From: Pseudisothecium myosuroides
Lineage: Eukaryota > Streptophyta > Bryopsida > Hypnales > Lembophyllaceae
Length of the DNA: 64,000 nucleotides
Direction of reading: 5' to 3'
NCBI GenBank assembly: GCA_951799445.1
Contig: OX637287.1
Location: 6,324,001-6,388,000, forward strand
Of the stretch, positions 1 to 10,060 are shown piece after piece; the first letter of the stretch is position 1; each line of letters begins with the position of its first letter. Position numbers and translations under genes: made by a program. The notes under the pieces are model-generated. The model saw only the letters and a list, made by a program, of their open reading frames with translations. It ran no database searches and had not been told where the DNA came from.

Positions 1-3000
1 AGAAGTTAAAAAAAGATTTATGCGTAGCATTTTAACGTTCTCATAGTACCGTGGCTGCGTCAAGCTTGTGCCCCGTGACCACATAAAGACCGAGTGTGAA
101 GATGGTAAAGAGCACGGGCGTTCCTTCCCAGAAGTAGACACAAAACGCGTCCAGATACTTCCTGATCTGAAGCCATTCCACAAACAAGGCTTTAAGGTCA
201 TGAATTACAGAGAATATGAAAACAGGATTCGCCTCTGGAGAGCAGAAAACAAAAAAGTATTCGACTTGTGAAGAATCACAGGTGATTGAGTCAAGGAACA
301 TATCTAAAATCAATTATTTCCGCAGATTGGAAGGCTTGACATACAGATAACTGTTTCAGCTCACGAGTTCGTGTCTCCATGATTCGACCAGCAAAAACAT
401 GCTCCCACGTGTACATCTTAACGGTACGAATGTACGTCAAAAGCTCACCCATCATCCTCACTCTGTACAGATACGGAGGATTATGACGAGAGTCCATGGA
501 TGCAGGTTCCATGAGAAGGAAAATATCATAACTGCATATGAATATGTCCAATCTAACTGTAAGGTAGCAAGTAATACCTTTCATCTTTCTCCTTCATCAT
601 TTTCTTACTTGCCGCAGCAATTTTCAAGGCGATGATTCGGTTAACTGATAAGAGCAGAACATGCGGGTCAACAGATGGCACCTAGATTTAGGTGACAACC
701 ACTATGCCTTATTGATTGCGACAGAAAGGAATCACAAGTAATCGAATAAATACTAACCTGCTCTGAAAGATGAGAAGTATTAGGAGAAAATGGGCCAGAG
801 GCCAACAACACAGAATTCGTGAGTGGAATTTTTGTAGCCACAGTGATAACTTGGTTAGCTGTATTGGCTTGTAATAGCACTGATGAAAACGAACTCAAGT
901 AATCTCATCACATTATCATTATAGCAATTCAGTGTCACGGCTTGGCAATCTCTCACCAGGTATGAGGAGGATGACAACTGCCAGGCCCGCCAGGAAAGCA
1001 AATTTAACTTGCATGTAGAGCATTCCTAGGGCCACAATTACCTGCAATGGTACGCTGATAACAAACAAGTAGGAGCACACACACAACTTAGTCATTCAAA
1101 TTGTTTCTCATGGAAGTATCAATGAATGTACTAAAGCAGGAGACGGAGGAGGAGCAGAATTGTGTGAAAATCAATCAAAAAAACATAATAGACCGTAAGA
1201 AAAGTCTGCAGTTGAAAATGGAAAAGGGAGGCGATGAATACCTCCAAAGGTCGTGGGCACTAGAGCAAAGTTCGATCACCCGATTTGCGTCAACGGACAT
1301 GAGTGTCTGAATTTCTCCACTAGAGAAGGAGCTTCGCTGGGTTAAGCTCACACACATAGACTGCACATCACTCGGCATCCACCGCAATCATCATAATCGT
1401 ATTTGCAGTACGCAATACGAACACAGCGTTCATTAATTGAAGCGATCAGGCCTCCGAGGGGTTATACTTTAATAAGAGACCTAAAAGCTACGAAAAGTTA
1501 TTTCAGACAAAAACTTGAATATCAAAACAGCTCTAGCAGACAGGAACTTGTAACCCGAATTAAAAATAATTAGCACAACTATAACTCTTTCTTTAAAGTT
1601 TTTGAAGCAGGACGCCAGTACGAGAGACTTAGATCCTCACCAGCTGAAAAAACAGGACTTACCAGGCAAGAAAAAAGCTCATAGAGTAAGATTTAGTACA
1701 CTAGAAAAGTGTTCTGCACCATCGAAAGCAGGAATGATCACAACAACAATTCTGTAAACGCCAAAGATTCAAGAGAAGTTCTCTTAAATACCGTTCGGAT
1801 GATTTTACATTAAAGATTTCTGAGTAAGTAAACGATACTCTCTTAGGAAAAGCTGACTAAAGTGAATTTACCTTGCAGTAAACCATGGTAGTGAGACTTG
1901 ATTCGAGCTGCAATCTCACGTGGTCATGCGATACTCGTACTGCGTTTCCAGTACAGTTCTGCTCAGATAAACAGGTAGAAATGTTTGACGATAACTCAAG
2001 GGTTAGGTTAAGAGTGATACAACTACCAACCAAAATATCGCCTTTGCAGACGATTATAATTGTCTACAATTCTTCAAGCTTACAACAAAATATCAAGTTG
2101 ATTGGAAATAGAACGTAATTAAGATCATCAAAAAAAGAAGTAATGGATCGTTGGGATTGATGATTGAATGAAGAACTCAATGTTACTATGCATATACCTG
2201 ACGGCAGACAACACTCCAAAAGTAATTGCACACGCATAACCCCACTGCGATCCATCTTCAGGCCCTGTAGTACCACATGACTGTACGTCACTTACTATCA
2301 CTTACCTGAAAGCAGACCAATATCTGTCAAAAAGCAAATAAAAGATCTACCTGATTGCAGGAACTTAAGAATCTGGTTCACAAGTATGGGACCCGTGAAC
2401 GCCAGTATGACATTAATGAACTGCAAAACAGATACTCTTGTGTCTGAGAATCAGGTCAGCGTGCCAATAGAAACGTGTCAACTCAATCAATGCTAAAGCA
2501 ATAGAAGGAAGGAGATATTGAGCATCGTAAAGTCAAGGCATGCATTCAAAGAAAGTCACTACAAATAGATTCACTCCACACATTCAAGTTATCTGCAGCA
2601 CAAGTTTCTTAAAATTGGACTACGAATTGAGGACCTTAAAAAGTCCAAGGAAAATGTACTTTCGACCGTAGGCATGGAAAACAGCCCAAAGAAGTGACGG
2701 GCCATTTCTATCGCGTCTGCATTCCTGCTCCCAGCACCTCCATAGTCGGCCACAACATAATTGAGGTGCCAGTTCCGGGGGTACAACCAGCAAGTCTGCT
2801 TGCTCAAGCTGTCTTTGAACGCCTGTTTGCAAGAGTGGATTGACCCACGAGAATGTCAGAGAGCTCCACCAGGAACGGCTACTTCTCAACTTCTGCAATA
2901 CGCAGAAGAGTAACACACAACCATCAGATCTCTCAAATTGGGTACGAAAATGTAATCTGATTTGGAGATATTTTCGAGCAAGCTAAAACTGTGGAGAGTA

Positions 3001-3222
3001 TGGATAATTAAAAGCCAAACGAACAGACACTTTCAAAACCATTGAAAGAGGATCAACACAAATCCTTATTTCGATTACTCAAATGTTATAGAAGTAGGAG
3101 AGAACGAGTTGATATGCCGTACACTCACCTCATCCGCCTCAGATCGTGACGCATGAAGAAGAGGTAATCGTTCCCGAGACTCCTCCATCTTTGCCTCGCG
3201 AGAATTATTCAGCTTGGAATCT
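1..3222 (-). CDS. ABCC13: ABCC-type ABC transporter, ABCC13-like, partial and frameshifted
   Basis: This is the N-terminal membrane half of an ABCC (MRP-type) exporter, which would move conjugated organic anions across a membrane. Ten exons on the minus strand join with consistent phases: 3222-3129, 2892-2635, 2420-2351, 2264-2198, 1958-1872, 1360-1242, 1054-957, 644-578, 462-345 and 166-50; the gene continues past base 1. Recognisable blocks are SWVNPLLQTG, GEIQTLMSVDANRV (the linker typical of ABCC transmembrane domain 1), GELLTYIRTVKMYTWE and GHKLDAAT, all close to plant ABCC13 as I recall it. Nucleotide-binding domains would lie outside the window. Exon 1958-1872 is one base short: upstream phase gives LETQYEYRMTT then TGA at 1918-1916, while the next frame resumes the family pattern (VRLQLESSLTTMVYCK). 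It is therefore either a young pseudogene or a sequence error. The exons upstream of 3222 were not placed. Confidence 0.78.
1872..1958 (-). other. Frameshifted exon of the ABCC13-like gene
   Basis: The previous exon (2264-2198) ends in phase 2, which fixes the reading as R-T-V-L-E-T-Q-Y-E-Y-R-M-T-T and then a TGA stop at 1918-1916. The rest of the exon only makes family-like sequence in the next frame, which is the frame needed by the following exon at 1360. The exon is 87 nt, where 88 would keep the frame. A 12-base stretch that looks like donor plus acceptor (gtgaga...ttgcag) is too short to be an intron and would not restore the frame. Confidence 0.75.
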
Positions 3223-4772
3223 CTGACAAGCACACGAAGCAGAAAAAGACTTGCACGTCAATTGAAAATCCAAGAAATTTCTCTAAGAAATGAGGATGCG
3301 AAAATGTGGGTGCTTCCAAGAGTCGATAAATGTCGATAGGCCGAATTCACATGATTGTACAGTACTCTAGAAACCGTATCTGAGTTCACCATAACCTAAA
3401 ATAATCCAAGTGCAGGTTAACCCCCAGTAATTTTATACCTGTCGGTGTGCATCTTATAACCAACTTTACCGTTAGCAGAAGGAGCTGGAAATATCAATAC
3501 ATCAAAAGAGAGACAACGACTATATAATTGGCAGAGCCACTTCTCGTACCCTAAACATCAGAAACATATAACTACAAATGCATAAAAATTTTTTACTCAC
3601 CAATCCATAGAAACGATGGATGCTTGCGATACGCTGCACTTCTCTGCCATCATTTTTGAAACGGTGCAACGCGCCAGATCGACCAATTTCTGGCACACCC
3701 AATCCCAAAGTACAAACATTTATTGAGGAAAAGCCCTAATTCCAAATGCAAACGAACATGCTGATTTCCAGGCAAATTGTGGTCTTAAGTGTAGGAAATT
3801 CTACTCTTCAAACAAGCAATTAGTGTGCACAGAGGTCATTAAGATATTTAACCTTTGTGTCTACATCAGCACTCGTGGAGTGGAAACTCTCAATACGGTT
3901 GCAATTTCGACCCTTAAATAATGATTCTGTCACGTTAGTCAACAATCTCGATCGAACCATCGAAAATTCGCGTCGACGAAATTGGAGAGTGCCGGAGCCA
4001 ACCTTTCGCTCTCACCTCTGATCACAACATCACTAACTTAGTCACAAATGACACTCTCTTGCAATGAATTCGTGAAACTGTCGGTAGCATTGTTTCAGTC
4101 GGCAAAATTCCAGTAGATGTTGCTCAGGAATTTTTTATTTTTTACTTTTTACTTTTACTTTTTTTGGAACAAGTGAATTGTCAGGAACTTTTGGACAGCC
4201 AATGGCATAAACGAGAACCAGTGTGTCCTGTGCCCTTGCCACAGCCAAAATAAAAATAAAAATAGAAGTAATTTTCTAATTTTCTAATTCAATTAAAACT
4301 TTGAAATTCAATAGCTTTCACAATGGAGGTCCAACGTCACTAAACAAAGCCCGTGCACTCCTCCTTGAAGAGGGCTTTTAGATGGTACAAAAACACCACC
4401 AAATATGTACGATCAGAAAGATCTCACCATATAACACACAAACAAAATAAAACAAAACAAACAACCTAATTTAATGTATGGATCTTTCTTATGATTCATT
4501 GTTCCCATTTTACATAAGGTGGATACCCTCAAAACCATCACTTTTTGCTATTGTTTTTAGTTATTGTAATTGGACTAGTCAAATTTTCATGTTTTTATAT
4601 CTGATAGTGAAAACTGAAGGAGGTTTTAATGCACCAAAGAATGCAACATTTTGATACCACATGCAAAAGTTATAAAGGCTCAAAGCTTTTTTTGGTAAAT
4701 ATTCTAAAATTGTTTCTTTAACCTTAAAATGCCATCATCATCCCTTTCAATTTTGTTTGACATCTATGTATG
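3223..4772. other. Upstream region of the ABCC13-like gene, no gene resolved
   Basis: Missing 5' exons of the ABCC13-like gene should lie here. Short open stretches exist on the minus strand, for example one starting at an ATG at 3960, but none showed recognisable ABCC sequence. From about 4130 to 4310 the DNA is a low-complexity run of T and A tracts, and nothing else was identified. Confidence 0.4.
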
Positions 4773-5012
4773 TTAACCCTTAAGTGACGCCACGGCCAAG
4801 TTTTTTGATTGTAGAATGACAAAGAGTCTTTCTATGAATTAGGACAGAAGTGCAATTATTCAACCTTGTAATTTTGTACAAAACAGAGAGATCTGTACAG
4901 TAGTTTGACCTCCAATGATTACTTTTGTTTTTTTAAAGTAGATGATATCACACAAAACCAAAAGGGATGATTTCCACGGTCACCAACTTGGCATTTAAGA
5001 ATTAATGGTTAA
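4773..5012 (+). mobile_element. Short piggyBac-like MITE, family A
   Basis: The element is bounded by TTAA at 4773 and TTAA at 5009, and begins CCCTTAAGTGACGCC. Its interior (AGGACAGAAGTGCAA, a CAGTAGTTTGACCTCC block, GATGATTTCCACGGTCACC) recurs at 15.5, 16.0, 16.2, 27.7 and 30.4 kb. TTAA target duplication plus CCC termini is the hallmark of the piggyBac superfamily. It has no coding capacity, so it would need a transposase from elsewhere. Confidence 0.6.
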
Positions 5013-7549
5013 AATAGAAATTGAAGTCTTCAAGTTTCTAAAGTAAGTCTTATAAAAAATAATTTTGTTAAATTGGCAATATTCAAATACATTGGCATGT
5101 TTGAAAATACTTATATTGAAATATAAATCCATCTGAATCCTAGATTTTAAACCTATAAGTACATTTAAATTACTCCCTCCATTCCAAATTGATATCCCTG
5201 GTTTTAAGGTATTAAAGTAAGCCTAATACTACACTTTGAAAATGGCTCCAAAATTCAAAGTTTTAGAACAATGTTTATGGGAATGCATTGAACTCTACTC
5301 ATAGCTTAAAAACTATTGAAATATCATTATTTTCAGCCAAAAGTGACAAACATTTTTTCCAATCAAAAGATCATTTTGAAATGGAAGGAGCACGATTTTT
5401 GGTGCTGGAAATTTTGCGCTACTTTAACAAAATTGAAACTCACATCCCCTTTGATATCCTAGTATATATAAAGCCTACCACAAGTTCCTTTTATGAAAAT
5501 CCTAAGCCACCCTTGTTTCTTCTTTGTTTTGTTGGATCCTTAGTTTGGCCTTTTTTCTAATAGTCCCATTTAATGTACCCTTCTAAACTTGAAATCCAAA
5601 CCCCTAACCTTCTACAAATCCTCGTTTAGAATGTACAATATGTATTTATGAGAACTTTCGCTTTTATTTTTTTGAACTTTTCTGTCTATTTGGCTTTGCA
5701 GGTGTAAATAGAGTAGACAATTAATCCATTTCTCTTTGTAAAATAACAAATAGCTAAAAATCTTGCCTGGATGGAAAGCTAAACGACATCAAATAGATAT
5801 GAATGGGCTAATAGGCTAAGATACAAAGCCGGTCAAGTAGATAGACGCACACTTCAAGTGAAGAGTTGCCTCCTTTGAACCTTGCTTTTGGGACTATAAG
5901 TCTCTCTCAAAGGTAGAAGAGCACCAGTGTGTAGTTTTGTCAAATCTTTTGAGATGTAAAACTTGTCAAGTATACTATTAATACATATTGAAAATTGTTG
6001 AATTGTTTGTATTCTTGTGGAAAGACTATCGGCTTGTTGTGTTGAGCATTGTTCTGTGAAGTATTTGGAATTTCTGAGTATGGAATTATTGTGAATAATT
6101 GTTGATGAGTCAATTTGTACAAAGTCAAATCATGAACTGTGATAAATCTAATTGCCGAGTGAACAGCTCCAATTCAGTCTTTGTGAGTCTGTATATGTTT
6201 GAACATCTGAATATTGTAATTGTGGATTGAGTCGACTGGAGCTGCACGAATGAAGGACCTGAACAAAACAGTTGGTGATCAAATTGAACGACAGGTTTAA
6301 GTTTGAGTTAAATTGTATGAAGTATTATGAGAATGACTTGTACATGAATTGTGAAGTATTGATTTGCTTAAGACTAAATAGAAAATTATAAATCTAATTG
6401 TTCCAATTGTCTTTGAAATCTAATTGACGAATTTGTGTTAACAATCAAGTATCAATTGTTGTACGTGAAGTACTAATGTGTGAAATATCTTATATTGGAT
6501 TATTGTATAACTTGTGATCTAATCGGCAAGAGCGTTGTGTTCAGTTTGCATGTAAGGCTCAATTGATTTGTTGAATGTCTTGTGTGCTCGAATAGACGAT
6601 CGTGTAAGCTGGAACTAGAGTTTAATTGCAAAGATTATTCATCAGAATTAAATTGTTTGTAAACTGATAAGGATCTAATTAACAAGAAGAGTCTAGTTGG
6701 TGATCTACGGCTCAGGATAACTGTGAATTAAACGTGTTAATTTATGAGTTTGGTATAGAATGTCAACTGGATGTTTAAATCTGTGGAGTTATGTTAAAAA
6801 TATCGTGTGATCAAATTGGCTATACAAACACTGAACTAAGACTGAGAACAATTTGAGTCGATTAATTTGTACAAATCTAGTTAGTCTTATTAGGCTTAAT
6901 AGAATCACAAATTAGTCCCAGTGCAAGTGATAGTACCAGTCCAGTTGAATACAAGGATGAAGTTTATCAAATAAACTGAGTTGCAGACATATAAACTGCC
7001 AATAGATTGAGTCTAATTATTTGTGTGAGAAGCCATAGATAGACTCTTGATCTTACCATTGTAGTAGCCTCCGACCCAGTAGAATGATTGGTCTAAACAA
7101 TTAGACAATGCACGGTCATAGGCCAAGTCTCGGTGTGGTCCATGTTCCTGTGTGTTTCTTGATTTAATTGATTTGAACCAAGTTCCAACCGACTAGTGAC
7201 AAATTGATTTGGTAAAGCTAAAGCTAAGGGTTGGCGTCAAGAATACAAATCGAATAAACTAGGAATAATTCCAACTTTCTCATGCTTTGCATACTGGAAT
7301 AGATGAATAAAAATACCGGTTTGATATGTGCAACAATTTAAGAGCTTAGTTGCTTTCACAAAGTCACATGTCATAGTGATTGTACATTCAGTGATATATA
7401 CATTCAATGATTACTTTCATTAAATTGCAGTGTATTTTGTAATTACTACTTGGTATGTAGGAATTTCGCTACTATATGCATGCTTTCTCTATCATTGCAT
7501 TGCAAATTTTGTATATGTAGAGATCAAATTCTCTTCAACTTATGAATTG
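5013..7549. other. AT-rich intergenic DNA, no gene seen
   Basis: No splice-compatible or family-recognisable coding sequence was found. A plant-MITE-like terminus (ACTCCCTCCATTCC) occurs at about 5172 without a clear partner end. From about 5930 to 7300 the sequence is AATTG/TGAAGTATT-rich and reads as old decayed repeat DNA. The open frame at 5288-5560 follows the CCCTCC terminus directly and looks non-coding. Confidence 0.5.
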
Positions 7550-7849
7550 TAGTGTTAACAAAACTTCCATTTCCTTGGAAAACTTCCATTTTAATGAATA
7601 TGATGTTCTGGCCGATCATGCAATATAAACTCAAAGTTACAAACAAGACACTAGAGCCCGAACGTGGAGTGAAATTGTGGAAGGAAGATGCGGAGCACAA
7701 ACCTTTGCTTCCCAAAGGTGATCCTCTTGTTGCGGAACCCAAGAAAATGGCAAACGAAGTGGAGATTGTTTGCGGATTAGACGGGTACATCCAGCATTGG
7801 ACAAAAATATCCAAAGAAGACACAACGTCTGAGTATAAGGCCCATATAT

Positions 7850-8596
7850 GGGTCATTACAAGAAAGACTTGTCCTATTTACTAGTCACAATGAGAGTGAC
7901 TCTCCTTTCATCTACTATAACATTTGAAGCAAAAGTCCAATGAACATAAAAAATTTATTGGAGATGTATAACTTTATGGTAATCAGATCCCTTATTTTTT
8001 AGAAATTAAAAAAAATCATTTTATATTTAAATATCATTTTTGTTAATTTGTCACACCATAAGGTTTAGGGGGGTTTACTACGTTATGAGTCTCCAAATTT
8101 AATGATCTGGAGCTGAAATTTTCATGGTCTATTTGCATAGTAGGAAAACATATTCCTACCAAATTAAATCTAAAAATATATTATTTTGTGTTCTCCGCAT
8201 GAGTGCAAACAGTACTCCCATTGCATGCAATTTGTAAACAATGAAGATGGTTCTAAGATCAATCTTTTGGTGAAATCTCATCATTATGGACTCTTTCCAA
8301 ATGGCCAATTTTTAGTTTTTTTATTTATTATTTTTCCTATTTTTTACAAATTAAAATGTCAAATTACAGTGACCGGTCCTATTTTCATGAGATTTAGGGT
8401 TTCTCAAGTTCTCCTACTTAGAAAATTTTTCTATGCTTTTCCTTCCTAGGGTACCTTCTTTTTGAAGGTGTATATATAAAACATATTTTTCATATTTTTT
8501 TTAAATTGATTTTCTATTTTTAAAGCCCCCTTGAAAGAAAAAATGAGTACTGTGAAAAACGCTACGCAAAATGGAAGGTCTTTCTTGCAATGACCC
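7850..8596. mobile_element. TIR element, GGGTSATTRCAAGAAA family, copy 1
   Basis: The left end reads GGGTCATTACAAGAAAGACT and the right end is its near reverse complement (AGTCTTTCTTGCAATGACCC, with small differences inside). The flanks share ATAT on both sides, a possible target duplication. It sits inside the coding relic. Two longer relatives lie at 18176-19344 and 23750-24550. It has no recognisable coding sequence. Confidence 0.6.
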
Positions 8597-9062
8597 ATAT
8601 CATATTTGGTGATATACTAGACTAGCGTAAGAAATGCACTGCATGATAGGATTGGACAATATACACAAGAATCCACTCAGCTGAAGCACGGATTTTGGCT
8701 TCAAACTCGACAACCCGGGGATTTTACGACAGATTTCATGCAGGACGGAAGCACACAAGAAGAGCTTGAGGAGGAAGAGCCCTACATCGGCCCTCTTGAA
8801 GGGAGGCCATCACGGGCATACAATGTGGCCACCGATGTCCGTGAAGGTTTCTATCTATTTGTGAGACCAGGCTTGAATTGTGAAGAAACTGTGTGGCTTG
8901 GTAGGACGATAGAAAATCCACAATTTGATCCACAAGCTGACCACTATCGCAAAGTTCGGGTGCGTTGGTACACACCATGTAGAAGATCAAAGAATGTGCA
9001 ACAATTGTATATGGGGTGGGACACGAAGTCAGGTTTCAAATAGAAGCTTGACCGGAAATGCA

Positions 9063-9284
9063 CACTATAAGAGAAAGGGGTGTTTTAAGTGGGTTTTTAA
9101 GTATAGTCCTAGACATATGATTTTAAGTAATGACATTTAAGGAGATTTTCAACAAAATTTTACTTAAAACACATGTCTTTTAAGTAAAATTTTGCTGAAA
9201 ATCTCCTTAAATGTCATTACTTAAAATCATATGTTTAGGACTATATTTAAAAGCTCACTTAAAACACCCCTTTCTCTTGTAGTG
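9063..9284. mobile_element. CACTA-ended foldback MITE, about 105-bp arms
   Basis: The element starts CACTATAAGAGAAAGGGG and ends with the reverse-complement form CCCCTTTCTCTTGTAGTG. The two arms are nearly perfect inverted repeats of about 105 bp with a tiny loop near 9173. A CACTA terminus is typical of CACTA (CMC) elements, although no exact 3-bp duplication remains (gca versus aaa). It interrupts the coding relic between GWDTKSGFK and KVADYVST. Confidence 0.8.
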
Positions 9285-9633
9285 AAAGTAGCCGACTATG
9301 TTTCAACAGACAACATCTTGGCGTCATGGAAACCACCAAAAAACAACGGGAAAAGCTTTGTTGCACCATAAAAGCAAGTAGGATTTGCAGTGGATAATTT
9401 ATGTCGATGTATAGAACGAGAAATGCAAGGCCTATAAATTCTCTTATAGGGGCTTCTAAAACGAGGCACCGATGCACATTTTACTCTTCTGTGTAGTAGA
9501 AGACAAATCTTTATGTATAACAAGCTGAGTTGTCAAACATTTGTCCAATTTATGAATTCTAATTCTAAATATGAAGCTCTTCTTTGGATTGCATAGGCTA
9601 CATACTTAGCAACATTTGTACAAACCATTATAT

Positions 9634-9825
9634 TCAACAAGAACTACAAGCTTCTTCCCTTTCATTTCTTGTCCATTCCAAAGTGTCATATTTTGGACCT
9701 CTTATTTCTTGATCACAAGTTCCAAGGCAATACAAATCCTCACATCCAAACTTATATCCATCATCACACACAAACCAAACGTGCTCTCTCCAATTTTTGC
9801 TTATGTGGCTTACCAAAGATTTCAA
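9634..9825 (-). other. Short coding-like relic, unknown
   Basis: A minus-strand reading gives a protein-like stretch: VWFVCDDGYKFGCEDLYCLG followed by GPKYDTLEWTRNEREEACSS and a stop. The composition (cysteines, aromatics, charged end) is unlike the surrounding AT-rich DNA and suggests a real former exon, possibly transposon-derived. It lacks a convincing start and splice partners, and I do not recognise it. Confidence 0.3.
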
Positions 9826-10060
9826 GAATATTTCACACCCTCATATTCAAAGAGGACATCTTCCAAGGCCCTTGGCTCTTGCAATTCCTAGGTGGAAATT
9901 ACTTCACACACATTTCACGCATTCCTGTGCCACTCACCACAACCACAGACAGCTACTTAACAAACCGATGTGTTTCTCCTCCACAATTGGCCTCCATGGA
10001 AAATTGGCACGGGAATACCGCCATTTTAACGAAATATATCCGTTATGCTCTGTAGACTAG

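Larger units (their letters stand above)
7552..9369 (+). pseudogene. Unknown coding relic split by two inverted-repeat elements
   Basis: Three protein-like blocks lie in order on the plus strand. The first (7552-7849) contains PLLPKGDPLVAEPKKMANEV and KISKEDTTSEYKAHIW. The second (about 8626-9043) contains KHGFWLQTRQPGDF, EGFYLFVRPGLNCEETVWLG and VRVRWYTPCRRSKNVQQLY, and ends GWDTKSGFK before a TAG. The third (9285-9369) reads KVADYVSTDNILASWKPP and then stops. A 747-bp element (7850-8596) separates blocks one and two; a 222-bp element (9063-9284) separates two and three. The blocks look like pieces of one protein, perhaps transposon-derived, but I do not recognise the family. In-frame stops and both insertions make a functional product unlikely. 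Confidence 0.5.

Noticed and set aside
1907..1918. Apparent donor and acceptor (gtgaga...ttgcag) in the ABCC13 exon
   Set aside because: They are only 12 bases apart, too short for an intron, and removal would not restore the frame.
5288..5560. 90-residue plus-strand open frame
   Set aside because: It follows a MITE-like terminus, is AT-driven in composition and has no recognisable domain or splice context.
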